32,555 bases of DNA from an uncultured Rhodoblastus sp. GTDB taxonomy: Bacteria; Pseudomonadota; Alphaproteobacteria; Rhizobiales; Beijerinckiaceae. Positions 8,210 through 15,710 of this stretch are shown here, one piece after another. The notes under the pieces are model-generated. The model saw only the letters and a list, made by a program, of their open reading frames with translations. It was not told where the DNA came from and searched no databases. The stretch lies in contig NZ_CAIUXT010000027.1 in the NCBI RefSeq assembly GCF_903903185.1, positions 1 through 32,555 on the forward strand. The letters are read 5' to 3'. Every line of letters begins with the position of its first letter. Position 1 is the first letter of the stretch. A program made the translations under genes and the position numbers.

Positions 8210-9664
8210 TCACAGCGCCGTCCCCAGCCCGCCCAGCAGCACATATTTGATCTCGACGAATTCCTCGACGCCGTGGCGCGAACCTTCCCGGCCCAGCCCC
8301 GATTGCTTGACGCCGCCGAAGGGCGCGACTTCGGTCGAGATCACGCCCGAATTGACGCCGACCATGCCATATTCGAGCGCCTCGGCGACGCGGAACACGC
8401 GGCCAAGGTCGCGGGCGTAGAAATAGGCCGCGAGGCCATATTGGGTGGCGTTGGCCTGCGCGATGACATCCGCCTCGTCGCGGAAGCGAAACAGCGGCGC
8501 GACCGGGCCGAAAATCTCTTCGCGCGCCAACAGCATCTCCGGCGTCGCATCGCCCAAAACCGTCGGCTGGAAGAATGTGCCGCCCAAAGCGTGCCGCCCG
8601 CCGCCGGCCAGCACGCGGGCGCCTTTGGCGCGCGCGTCGGCGATCAGCGCCTCGACCTTTTCCACCGCCTTGAGCGTGATCAGCGGCCCCTGCTGGACGC
8701 CCGCCGCCACGCCGTCGCCGACTTTCAGTTTCGCCACGGCTTCGGTCAGTTTTGCCGCGAAAGCATCGTAAATCCCTTCCTGCACATAGAGCCGGTTGGC
8801 GCAGACGCAGGTCTGGCCCATGTTGCGGTATTTCGAGACCATGGCCCCGGCGACCGCCGCATCGAGATCGGCGTCGTCGAACACGATAAAGGGCGCATTG
8901 CCGCCCAGCTCCAGCCCGACCTTCTTGACGCCCGAGGCGGCCTGCCGCATCAGCAGCTTGCCGACCGCCGTCGAACCGGTGAAGCCGACGAAACGCACCG
9001 CCGGATGTTCGCAGAACACCTTGCCGATGGCCTCGGCATTGCCGGTGACGATATTGATGACGCCAGGCGGCAGGCCGGCGCGCAAGGCCAGTTCGCCGAG
9101 CGCCAGCGCGGTCAGCGGGGTTTCGGGCGCCGGCTTGATGACGCAGGCGCAGCCGGCGGCCAGAGCCGGCGCGCATTTGCGGGTGATCATCGCGGCCGGA
9201 AAATTCCACGGCGTGATCGCCGCCATCACGCCGATCGGCTGGCGCAAGGTGAGGATGCGCGCATCGGGCCAGGGCGAGGGGATCGTCTCGCCGTAAATCC
9301 GTTTGGCCTCTTCGGCGTAGAATTCGATGAAACCGGCGGCATATTCGATTTCGCCGCGCGCCTCGGCCAGAGGCTTGCCCTGTTCGCTGGTCATGATCAG
9401 CGCCAGATCGTCGCGCGCCGCCAGAATCAGCTCGTACCATTTGCGCAAGGTTGCGCCGCGCTGTTTGGCGGTCAGCGCCGCCCAGGGTTTTTGCGCGCGC
9501 GAAGCCGCATCGATGGCGGCGGTCGCCTCCGCCGCGCCGCCGTCGGGAACCCGCGCGAGCACGGCGCCCGTCGCCGGATTATGGATCGGCAAGACGCCGG
9601 CGCCGCAAAAGACGCCATCGATCAGCATGTTTTCGTGCAACAGGCCGGGATCGTCGAGCCGCAT
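8210..9664 (-). CDS. gabD: NAD(P)-dependent succinate-semialdehyde dehydrogenase
   Basis: A 484-residue aldehyde dehydrogenase that matches GabD in length and in its signature segments. It oxidises succinic semialdehyde to succinate in 4-aminobutyrate breakdown. Catalytic residues visible are Glu252 in LELGGNAPF and Cys286 in NMGQTCVCANRLYV; the second Cys two residues on is also typical of GabD. The cofactor region TPWNFPAAMITRK and the C-terminal APFGGVKQSGLGREG are intact. GGAG lies eight bases before the ATG. No gabT or gabP neighbour is present in the window, so another semialdehyde substrate remains possible. Confidence 0.92.
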   Translation of the reverse strand: MRLDDPGLLHENMLIDGVFCGAGVLPIHNPATGAVLARVPDGGAAEATAAIDAASRAQKPWAALTAKQRGATLRKWYELILAARDDLALIMTSEQGKPLAEARGEIEYAAGFIEFYAEEAKRIYGETIPSPWPDARILTLRQPIGVMAAITPWNFPAAMITRKCAPALAAGCACVIKPAPETPLTALALGELALRAGLPPGVINIVTGNAEAIGKVFCEHPAVRFVGFTGSTAVGKLLMRQAASGVKKVGLELGGNAPFIVFDDADLDAAVAGAMVSKYRNMGQTCVCANRLYVQEGIYDAFAAKLTEAVAKLKVGDGVAAGVQQGPLITLKAVEKVEALIADARAKGARVLAGGGRHALGGTFFQPTVLGDATPEMLLAREEIFGPVAPLFRFRDEADVIAQANATQYGLAAYFYARDLGRVFRVAEALEYGMVGVNSGVISTEVAPFGGVKQSGLGREGSRHGVEEFVEIKYVLLGGLGTAL

Positions 9665-9904
9665 GTGTCACTCCGTTGCGCGCCGCGCGGCGAGATGGCG
9701 CCGCCCGGCCAATGCGGCCCGGATCGCCGCGACCGCGCCGAAAGGCCAAGCGCCTTGCGACCAGACCCTGGCCGAGCCGGGCGCGCGGGCGACCACGAAA
9801 CCGAGACTATAGAGCCGGCCGCACGGTTCCAATGCACAAAAATGAGCATAGCGGCGACGGCGGACAGGCGGCGGGCAGTCAGCGCGTCCCGTTTAATCTC
9901 CTGC

Positions 9905-10258
9905 TTATTTCGCCGGCGGGGTGCAGACCACGGCCTCGTTGAGCACGTAGCAGATCGACATCGCGCCGGTGCGCAGATCGACGCGGAACACGCCGCCTTC
10001 GCGCTCGTGCCGCGAAGCGACCAGCGCGTAATCGCTCGGCGATTGCGCGCCCGCGCCCTCGCCGGGCGGATAGCACAAAGTGACGCCGACCGAACCGCCG
10101 TCCTTGAGGCCATATTGGCAGGCGCCGATCTCGCCGGTCGCCTTGTCGAGCCGATAGACCCGGTTGAGATCGGTCTCGGGCGCGGCGAGAAAATCGTAAT
10201 TTGCGGCCTCTGCCGCGCCCGTGGCCAAAAATAAAGCCAGTGCCGTGCGTCGCAACAT
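9905..10258 (-). CDS. Small secreted protein of unknown function
   Basis: A 117-residue protein with a signal peptide (MLRRTALALFLATGAAEA, cleaved before ANYDF). The mature part has three cysteines in short contexts (ACQYG, LCYPP, ICYVL, with a further VCTPP near the end) and a repeated pattern of 'YRLDKATGEIGACQYG' and 'FRVDLRTGAMSICYVL', suggesting two related beta-hairpin units. I do not recognise a named family. GGGAAAG lies before the ATG at 10258; the in-frame ATG at 10291 is less likely because it would hide the signal peptide. Confidence 0.75.
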   Translation of the reverse strand: MLRRTALALFLATGAAEAANYDFLAAPETDLNRVYRLDKATGEIGACQYGLKDGGSVGVTLCYPPGEGAGAQSPSDYALVASRHEREGGVFRVDLRTGAMSICYVLNEAVVCTPPAK

Positions 10259-10431
10259 CACTTTCCCGTCCTCATCCGTCTCGCGAATCACCCGAAGCCT
10301 TCGGGTCGATCCTATCGCGGAAAGCCCGGCCCCACAGGCCGAAAAACGCCCTAATGATTTGGCCCTTTGGATTTGGCCCCTGCGCTGCGGCGATGCTATA
10401 GGTCGGAAAGGGATTTTTACAGGAGCCTAGC

Positions 10432-11109
10432 TTGACGCCTTCGCCCGCGCCCGTCCTCCATGTTTTCGACCTCGACGGCACTTTGGCCGACACGGCGGGC
10501 GATCTGATGGCTTCGCTCGATCATGTGATGATCAGGGAAGGCTTTATCGCGACGCCGCCCGAAAACGCCCGCGCCCTGCTCGGGGCCGGCGCGCGCGCGC
10601 TGATCCTGCGCGGACTGGCGGCGCAAGGCGCCAGCCTTCCCGACGCCAAGGTGGAGGAGATGTTCCAGCTTTTCCTGACCTATTACGAAAGCCGCATCGC
10701 CGACGACAGCCGGCTCTATCCCGGCGTGATCGAGGCGCTCGACGCGCTGGCCGCGCGGGGCGACATTTTCGCGGTCTGCACCAACAAGATCGAGCGGCCG
10801 GCGCGGCTGCTGTTGCAGAAGCTCGGCGTCGCCGAGCGCTTCGCCTTCATCTGCGGCCAGGATACTTTTGGCGTCGCCAAGCCGGACCCGGCGCCGCTGC
10901 TGCGCACGATCTCGGCGGCGAAGGGCGAGAAAACCCGCGCGCTGATGATCGGCGATTCGAGGACCGACATCGACACCGCGCGCGCGGCCGGGATTCCGGT
11001 GATCACGGTGGACTTCGGCTATACCGACCGTCCGATCGAAGAATTTTCGCCCGACCGGGTCATTTCGCATTTCAGCGAATTGCCGGCGGCGGTTTCGGAA
11101 TTCTTCTGA
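10432..11109 (+). CDS. gph: Phosphoglycolate phosphatase-like HAD hydrolase
   Basis: A 225-residue HAD superfamily (subfamily IA) phosphatase. Motif I is FDLDGTLAD (nucleophile Asp13, general acid Asp15), motif II is in AVCTNK, motif III uses the Lys in GVAKPDP and motif IV is GDSRTDIDTA. The cap and length fit phosphoglycolate phosphatase, which clears 2-phosphoglycolate in the cytoplasm, though HAD substrates are hard to assign. The start is a TTG with AGGAG eight bases upstream; no ATG in the right place exists. Confidence 0.85.
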   Translation: MTPSPAPVLHVFDLDGTLADTAGDLMASLDHVMIREGFIATPPENARALLGAGARALILRGLAAQGASLPDAKVEEMFQLFLTYYESRIADDSRLYPGVIEALDALAARGDIFAVCTNKIERPARLLLQKLGVAERFAFICGQDTFGVAKPDPAPLLRTISAAKGEKTRALMIGDSRTDIDTARAAGIPVITVDFGYTDRPIEEFSPDRVISHFSELPAAVSEFF

Positions 11110-11125
11110 CGCGCCTCGCGTTTTA

Positions 11126-11320
11126 TCAGGCGTCGCGCCCCGGGGCTTTTTCGCGCGCCAGACGGAGCGCCTCCTCGATTTTGCGAGCCGAGGCCTTGGC
11201 GACATCGCGCGCCGCTTGCGGGTCGTCGGACAAGCGCGACCGGGATTCGTCGCGCATGGCCATGGCGTTCCTGAACTTCGCCGCCACTTCGGGATCGAGA
11301 TGAAGGATTGTTGCGCTCAT
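11126..11320 (-). CDS. 64-residue hypothetical protein
   Basis: A short charged, probably helical cytoplasmic protein beginning MSATILHLDPEVAAKF. Its second half is a lysine/arginine/glutamate-rich helix (ARKIEEALRLAREKA). GGTGGAAAC lies directly before the ATG at 11320. It is convergent with gph (17 bases) and follows the MarC gene in the same direction after about 90 bases, so it may be co-transcribed with it. No family recognised. Confidence 0.6.
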   Translation of the reverse strand: MSATILHLDPEVAAKFRNAMAMRDESRSRLSDDPQAARDVAKASARKIEEALRLAREKAPGRDA

Positions 11321-11409
11321 GTTTCCACCGAAAGCTGGAGATGGATTGGAACTTGACCTTCCCTGATAAGCAAACTCTGCGCCAGCGCCCGTCGCGTCGG
11401 CGCGCGGCC

Positions 11410-12054
11410 TCATTTCGCCGCGTTGAGCAGCGGCAGATAATAGTCGCTCGTGCCGATCAGCACGAATTGCACGCCGATGCAGATCAGCAGAAAGCCGAAA
11501 ATGCGGGTCAGCGCGTCGATGCCGGTCGGACCGAGAAAGCGGACCAGCACGAAGGAGCCGCTCAGCACCAGCCAGGCGATGAGCGTCGTCAGGCCGATGC
11601 CGATGAGCATGATGATGTTGCCCAGGAGTAGGCGGTCGTCGGGGATCTGCGCGGAAGTCGCCAGCACCACCGAAATCGACCCTGGACCGCTCAGCGAGGG
11701 CATGGCGAGTGGTGAGAAGGCGATATCGGTTTTCGCGGCGACGGTTTCGTCGCGCTTGGCTTCGGGGGGGAAAACCATGCGGAACCCGAGCGTCGAGATC
11801 AACAGCCCGCCGGCGATGCGGATGCCGGGCAGGGAGATGCCGAAAAAGCTGATGATGAAGCGTCCGGCGATCAGGAAGGTCGCCAAGATGCCGAAAGCAT
11901 AGAGACAGCCGAGCAGCGTCTGGCGGGCGCGCTCCTGCGCGCTCATGCCGGCGGTGAGAGCAATCAGCAGCGGCGCCGTGCTGAAGGGATTCATGATCGG
12001 CAGCAGGCCGGCGATGGCCAGCAACACCAGTTCGAAAAACCTGAATGCGGTCAT
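11410..12054 (-). CDS. MarC family integral membrane protein
   Basis: A 214-residue inner-membrane protein with six hydrophobic segments. The family signature GLLPIMNPFSTAPLLIALTAG lies in the first two segments, and AMPSLSGPGSISVVL in the middle repeats the Pro/Gly pattern. The family was once linked to multiple antibiotic resistance, a link later withdrawn; the transported substrate is unknown. The start at 12054 gives the family's normal N-terminus, although the frame is open to 12132. Confidence 0.9.
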   Translation of the reverse strand: MTAFRFFELVLLAIAGLLPIMNPFSTAPLLIALTAGMSAQERARQTLLGCLYAFGILATFLIAGRFIISFFGISLPGIRIAGGLLISTLGFRMVFPPEAKRDETVAAKTDIAFSPLAMPSLSGPGSISVVLATSAQIPDDRLLLGNIIMLIGIGLTTLIAWLVLSGSFVLVRFLGPTGIDALTRIFGFLLICIGVQFVLIGTSDYYLPLLNAAK

Positions 12055-12210
12055 TTTGGCTGTCCCAGCGGGTCTCGTCCCGTTTTGGGCGCGTCGTTTC
12101 TCCCGCATGGCCGCTTTGGCGGCGCGCGTCAAGACGTTGCGGGAATGACGGGGCCGGAGGCCGGGGATGGATCGGCTGGCCGCGAGGAAGATTTGGCGTC
12201 GAAAAGACGA

Positions 12211-12426
12211 TCAGTCAAGCGCCTTCACGCTCCCTCCCCATCCAAGCTTTGAGCCATGATTGTCGATTTCCTCCCGCACGGCCATCAAGGCCGCCTGGAT
12301 CCCGGCAAGATCGCGCAGGGCGGCGGCGGAAAATGCGACATCCCCCGACGCCAGATCCTCGACGGCCTTGAGACGCGCGGTTTCGAGACTCGCTTCGAGC
12401 GCATGCACGGGATGCAACTTGATCAT
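12211..12426 (-). CDS. 71-residue hypothetical protein
   Basis: A short cytoplasmic protein starting MIKLHPVHALEASLETARLKAV, mostly predicted helix. GGGAG lies seven bases before the ATG at 12426, which is better than the upstream in-frame start at 12588. It sits 145 bases downstream of the DUF3096 gene in the same direction and may share its promoter copy. No known family recognised. Confidence 0.65.
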   Translation of the reverse strand: MIKLHPVHALEASLETARLKAVEDLASGDVAFSAAALRDLAGIQAALMAVREEIDNHGSKLGWGGSVKALD

Positions 12427-12571
12427 TTTCGGCTCCCTCGGGGGTCCTGCCTGGACTTTGGCCCGTCCAAAAGAACCGCCCCATGCCGGCGATGGGCGTG
12501 AACGCGCGAAGGCAGGCGCGAAAACGTTGCGCGAGCGACGGTCGTTCCGGCGATAACGGTCGGCCCGCCGC

Positions 12572-12715
12572 TCAATGGAACAGGCCAAGGCCGATGATTC
12601 CGGTGGCGATCAGATAGAAGGCGACGATGAAATTGAGCAACCGGGGCATGAGCAGAATGAGAATGCCGGCGAGCAGCGCAACAATCGGCTGAAGATGCGC
12701 AATGGAAAGGGTCAT
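12572..12715 (-). CDS. DUF3096 membrane micro-protein
   Basis: A 47-residue protein with two hydrophobic helices (IVALLAGILILLMP and LLNFIVAFYLIATGIIGLGLF). It matches DUF3096 in length and sequence style. It is presumably an inner-membrane peptide of unknown function. The start at 12715 follows a CCGGAAA stretch. One copy of the recurrent promoter element lies about 95 bases upstream. Confidence 0.85.
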   Translation of the reverse strand: MTLSIAHLQPIVALLAGILILLMPRLLNFIVAFYLIATGIIGLGLFH

Positions 12716-12810
12716 GGGTGCTTTTTCCGGGAAACCGCCGACAGGCGGCGAGACGCCCGGCCAGGCCGGTCTCGTGTCGGAGCGCCATCCAGCAGCGAAA
12801 AGCGCGCCGG

Positions 12811-12832
12811 CGACAGGTTCGGAATCTACCCA
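12811..12832 (-). promoter_or_regulatory. Recurrent promoter element, copy 1 (upstream of DUF3096)
   Basis: Read on the minus strand it is TGGGTAGATTCCGA followed by ACCTGTCG. It matches the box and -35-like part of the shared element. This copy lacks a clear TA at the usual -10 distance and has CTGCTG there instead, so the -10 assignment is weak. Confidence 0.7.
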
Positions 12833-12916
12833 CGCCGCCTTCGATCTGTTTTTGCATGCCGCGCCGGGACGCGAGAGCCGCCGGCGCAGCAATTCAACCT
12901 CTGCGGCGCCCAAAAA

Positions 12917-13312
12917 TCATTTCTGCGCCGTCATCAGATCTTCGGTCTTGAAGTAGGCGCGGGCGTGAGCGACGAGCGCGCCGTCGGTGGGATGATCGGC
13001 CGTCTCGACGCCGGCGATACGGTCGAGCAGCGCCGGCCGATGGCTGGCGATATGCTTGACCAGGGCGGTTTTCACCAGGCCGGGGCCAACGATCAATATG
13101 GCCCCGGAGCTGCCGATGGCTTCGACCACCGCCTTGAAAAAGGCCTGGTTTTCGGGGGCGTGGCCGCTGCCGATCGCGTTCGCCTTGTGATGGATATGCG
13201 CATGCGGATCGTCCGGCCTCACGACCAGCCGATCCACTTCGTCCGCGCTGAAATGAAACACCCGCGCTTCGCGGTGATCGATCCAGACAAGGCTATGATT
13301 ATGTAAGGTCAT
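12917..13312 (-). CDS. Translational machinery protein family (eRF1 domain-like)
   Basis: A 131-residue cytoplasmic protein starting MTLHNHSLVWIDHREARVFHF. The middle and end (GAILIVGPGLVKTALVKHI, GVETADHPTDGALVAHARAYF) are the conserved blocks of a bacterial family usually annotated as 'translational machinery protein', which has an eRF1/Pelota domain-like fold. The function is unknown; relatives often sit among stress genes. AGGAA lies upstream of the ATG. It follows the His-rich and DUF1003 genes in the same direction and may be in their operon. Confidence 0.8.
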   Translation of the reverse strand: MTLHNHSLVWIDHREARVFHFSADEVDRLVVRPDDPHAHIHHKANAIGSGHAPENQAFFKAVVEAIGSSGAILIVGPGLVKTALVKHIASHRPALLDRIAGVETADHPTDGALVAHARAYFKTEDLMTAQK

Positions 13313-13386
13313 GGTCGGGTTCCTGTCTTGTCTCCAAAGCGCGCGGAGGGCGGGCGAAGGCCAGTCGTCCGCGCTTCACGGCTTAC

Positions 13387-13611
13387 TCAGCCGCGACCGC
13401 CCCCATCGTTATAGTGATGATGATGGTGGTGGTGGTGGTGATGGCGATGGTGGTGATGACGGTCGCCATCCTCGCGATGACGATGGCCTGGATGCGCGGT
13501 CGCCATCGGTCCGGCGTGCGGCGCGGCGGGCGCGGGCTGGGCCCCAACAGCGAGGGGCGACAGGGCAAGCGCACAAGTCAGGATGGCCGCGAGAAAACAG
13601 GTCTTCAGCAT
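13387..13611 (-). CDS. Histidine-rich exported small protein
   Basis: A 74-residue protein. MLKTCFLAAILTCALALSPLAVGA is a signal peptide. The rest is a proline/alanine linker followed by a histidine block with 16 His in about 20 positions, including a run of ten. It is probably a periplasmic divalent-metal (Ni, Zn, Cu) binder or buffer; this is inference from composition. AGGAAAG lies just before the ATG at 13611. It sits 71 bases downstream of the DUF1003 gene in the same direction. Confidence 0.75.
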   Translation of the reverse strand: MLKTCFLAAILTCALALSPLAVGAQPAPAAPHAGPMATAHPGHRHREDGDRHHHHRHHHHHHHHHHYNDGGGRG

Positions 13612-13682
13612 GGGCTTTCCTTTCGAGAATCGTTCCTCCCCGAGCGGGCGGAACGCAGCAGGTCCTTGCCTCAAAGTTTTCT

Positions 13683-14273
13683 TCATTCCGGTCTGGGGAC
13701 CGGTTGTTCGGTGATGGCGTTGAGCACGGATTGGGTGTCGGCGGCCTGACCCATGGTTTCGGCTTCCGGGTCGTGACGATCGCGAAGATTCGGGTTGTCG
13801 CGCCGGGATTCTTCCAGCAGCTGAATCACCTTGGCGATCTTCTGCTCGCTCAGAATCGCCAGTTCGAGAATGAGCATTTCCCGATGGCGCGCGAGTTGGT
13901 CCTCGCGTTCCTGCGAAATCAGGATCAACACCACCATGAACAGCGAGGTCAGCGAAATCGCCTCGCCGAGCCAGGGGAATGGCGGCGCATCGATCGCCCG
14001 TTCGCCCAGCGAGGCGGAGAGCAGATTGACGCCGATCCAGCCGACGATGACCAGACTGATGACGCCGATGAACTGGGGCCGCCCGACCAGCTTCACCATC
14101 GAATCGACCATGCGTTGCAGCTTCGTCGCCTTGTTGCGGTGTTCGGCGCGCAGCTTGGCGATCGACGAGATGGTCTCGTCGATATGATCGGGAATAACCG
14201 GCGCAGTCGCCTGAATTGGCGCCAAAACAACCCCTCGAAGGAAAATGATCCGGTTCAAAGCCCGCGCCTTCAT
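13683..14273 (-). CDS. DUF1003 family membrane protein
   Basis: About 180-196 residues with two hydrophobic segments (FIGVISLVIVGWIGVNLL and ISLTSLFMVVLILIS) joined by a short loop, then a helical cytoplasmic tail beginning SQEREDQLARHREMLILELAILSEQKIAKVIQLLEE, as in DUF1003 proteins. The start is uncertain. The ATG at 14273 has no visible ribosome site, whereas a TTG at 14225 has GAGGGG at correct spacing and gives an N-terminus APIQATAPVIPDHIDE that fits better. Copy 4 of the recurrent promoter lies just upstream. Confidence 0.8.
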   Translation of the reverse strand: MKARALNRIIFLRGVVLAPIQATAPVIPDHIDETISSIAKLRAEHRNKATKLQRMVDSMVKLVGRPQFIGVISLVIVGWIGVNLLSASLGERAIDAPPFPWLGEAISLTSLFMVVLILISQEREDQLARHREMLILELAILSEQKIAKVIQLLEESRRDNPNLRDRHDPEAETMGQAADTQSVLNAITEQPVPRPE

Positions 14274-14318
14274 TCGCGCTTTGGCGGTCGCCGGAGCAGG
14301 CGCTGTTGCGAGAGCCCG

Positions 14319-14340
14319 CGACAGGTTCGGAATTTACTCA
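14319..14340 (-). promoter_or_regulatory. Recurrent promoter element, copy 4 (upstream of DUF1003 gene)
   Basis: On the minus strand TGAGTAAATTCCGA is followed by ACCTGTCG. The expected -10 position holds CCTGCT rather than a TA-containing hexamer, as in copy 1. The ATG at 14273 is only 45 bases away, which leaves little room for a leader; the alternative TTG start at 14225 leaves 93. Confidence 0.75.
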
Positions 14341-14395
14341 CCCGGCCGGGCGGCCCGGATGATCGGGGCCGACCGGGCCGTCGCTGCGGGCGCAT

Positions 14396-14413
14396 GCGTA
14401 GATTCCGATACTG
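14396..14413 (+). promoter_or_regulatory. Weak tenth copy of the recurrent box
   Basis: GCGTAGATTCCGATACTG matches eleven core positions (GTAGATTCCGA) and the CTG, but the YCG and the -10-like TA are missing. It faces the hydrogenase maturation protease gene about 300 bases away, back to back with copy 4. Confidence 0.4.
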
Positions 14414-14718
14414 GTTTTTCGCGCCCCGCGCCGATGAACTGAGAAAATAGCGCGCGCAGGAGCAGGCTCCGACCCAGTCGCATTCCGGGGAAGGATCCAA
14501 TTTGCCGCTTTGGCGTCGGCGCGGCGGGAGTTGAACCTGCATGCGCCCATTTCAATGCGCGTTGACAAGGACATCCGGCGGGATCTGACCGATGGCGAAT
14601 TCGCCGGACGCAATCCTTCCAACATTTTTTGTTTTGCAACATTTTGCCTTCGAACATTTTGACGAAACCGCCAGCGCGCAATGCGCATTTTGCCAGCGCC
14701 TGTTAGAGGAAAAAAGCG

Positions 14719-15249
14719 ATGAACTGTTGTGAGCAAGCGGAAACCGAACGTCCGCCCCTTGCGGCGATGCGCAAGGTCCGGGACGTGATTGTGCTCGGCC
14801 TTGGCAATATTCTCCTGTCCGATGACGGGGTGGGCGTGCATGTCGCGCGCCAGCTCGCGATGAATCCCGGCGCTCCGCAGGGGTTGCGCGCGCTCGACGG
14901 CGGAACGCCGGGTTTTAGCCTGAAGGAGGCGCTGGCCGGATCGGACTCCGTTCTGGTCGTCGACGCCAAGCTTTTGGGCGCCCCGCCCGGCGCGATGCGT
15001 CTGCTGCACAGCCGGGAGCTGCGTGAGCAGGTCTGCCGGGGCGAGCGCCTGAGCGCCCATGAGGCCGGTCTGAACGATTTCCTGACAATGGCCCGGCTTG
15101 AAGGCTGGAAGCCGGCCAATCTGGCGCTGCTCGGCGTTCAGCCGGAACGGATCGACTGGGGCGAAACGCTCAGCGAAACCGTCGCGCGCTCGGTTCCGTC
15201 GGTCTGTCGCACCATCATTCAAACGGCGCTGGCCTGGCAGGCGGCATGA
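14719..15249 (+). CDS. [NiFe]-hydrogenase maturation protease
   Basis: A 176-residue cytoplasmic endopeptidase of the HupD/HyaD/HybD family, which removes the C-terminal tail of the hydrogenase large subunit after nickel insertion. The family start VIVLGLGNILLSDDGVGVHVARQL is clear from residue 23. LDGGTPGF and VVDAKLLGAPPG carry the second acidic site, and SAHEAGLNDFL holds the His of the nickel-sensing site. The acidic position in the first block is Asp rather than the Glu of HybD, as in several subfamilies. A GAGGA ribosome site precedes the ATG. No hydrogenase subunit or hyp gene is in the window. Confidence 0.9.
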   Translation: MNCCEQAETERPPLAAMRKVRDVIVLGLGNILLSDDGVGVHVARQLAMNPGAPQGLRALDGGTPGFSLKEALAGSDSVLVVDAKLLGAPPGAMRLLHSRELREQVCRGERLSAHEAGLNDFLTMARLEGWKPANLALLGVQPERIDWGETLSETVARSVPSVCRTIIQTALAWQAA

Positions 15250-15437
15250 GCGATGTCGATCCTGCCGGCGACAGCGCCCGCAAAGCAGGCGTCCCGGCGC
15301 CGGTCGAACCGCGGCCCGGCCATGGGCAGGCGACCAGAGCGATGTCTGGCGCGCCGCGCCAAACCCGCCGAACCTGTTTCCAAACCAAACCTTCCAAACC
15401 TCTTGCGCTGGGCGTCGATGAACGACTGCGTGAGTAG
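15246..15437 (+). CDS. Possible 63-residue protein overlapping the hydrogenase protease gene
   Basis: An open frame that starts at an ATG overlapping the previous stop codon as ATGA, the usual sign of translational coupling. The product (MSDVDPAGDSARKAGVPAPVEPRPGHGQ...) is low-complexity, proline- and basic-rich and matches no family I know. Competing frames over the same bases are open too, so it may not be real. Its end overlaps promoter copy 2. Confidence 0.3.
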   Translation: MSDVDPAGDSARKAGVPAPVEPRPGHGQATRAMSGAPRQTRRTCFQTKPSKPLALGVDERLRE

Positions 15438-15473
15438 ATTCCGACCCTGCCGCGATGGAGCCAAGCGCTTATT
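15431..15473 (+). promoter_or_regulatory. Recurrent promoter element, copy 2 (upstream of DUF3775 gene)
   Basis: TGAGTAGATTCCGA followed by CCCTGCCG, then a -10-like TTATT at 15469-15473 with the TA 32 bases after the first A of ATTCCGA. The gap to the next start codon is about 240 bases. That region (15474-15710) has no other recognisable gene, so the transcript has a long leader or the true start is elsewhere. Confidence 0.75.
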
Positions 15474-15710
15474 GTCGGTAACGTGGTGAATGCAAAACAT
15501 CCCTGACGACGCGCTCCGCCCTGTTCTACATGGCCGGTAGAGCGCAATGGCAATGCCTTTCGTGCGTTGCCTCTCGGGACTTCGCAGTCCCCACTGTGGC
15601 GGTCGCCGACGCCCCCCCAGGCGGCCGCCACAACTTTTTCGCCCGGCGCTTGAAGCATATTCCCATAAACTTGAAGATGTTCCGGATAACAATATACGGT
15701 CAAAAAAGGC

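Larger units (their letters stand above)
14274..14718. other. Intergenic region between DUF1003 and the hydrogenase maturation protease gene
   Basis: This 445-base gap holds promoter copy 4, an 8-bp inverted repeat with a 14-base loop (CGGCCCGG at 14351-14358, CCGGGCCG at 14373-14380), and a weak plus-strand copy of the box at 14396-14413. A stretch around 14521-14560 reads on the minus strand like a tRNA T-arm (GGTTCAACTCCC), but no complete cloverleaf can be drawn. Confidence 0.6.

Noticed and set aside
8192..10234. 680-residue plus-strand frame opposite gabD
   Set aside because: It is the antisense shadow of gabD and the secreted protein; its sequence is Arg/Asp-rich low complexity with no domain, while gabD has its full active site.
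13414..13480. GAT/GGT trinucleotide repeat as a microsatellite
   Set aside because: It is simply the codons of the histidine run on the other strand.
13311..14450. 379-residue plus-strand frame opposite the DUF1003 and His-rich genes
   Set aside because: Composition reflects the antisense of the His run and membrane segments; no start signal.
14521..14620. tRNA-like T-arm on the minus strand (GGTTCAACTCCC) with a partial acceptor-like pairing
   Set aside because: I could not fold a D-arm, anticodon arm and seven-base acceptor; selC and class II tRNAs were tried and do not fit.
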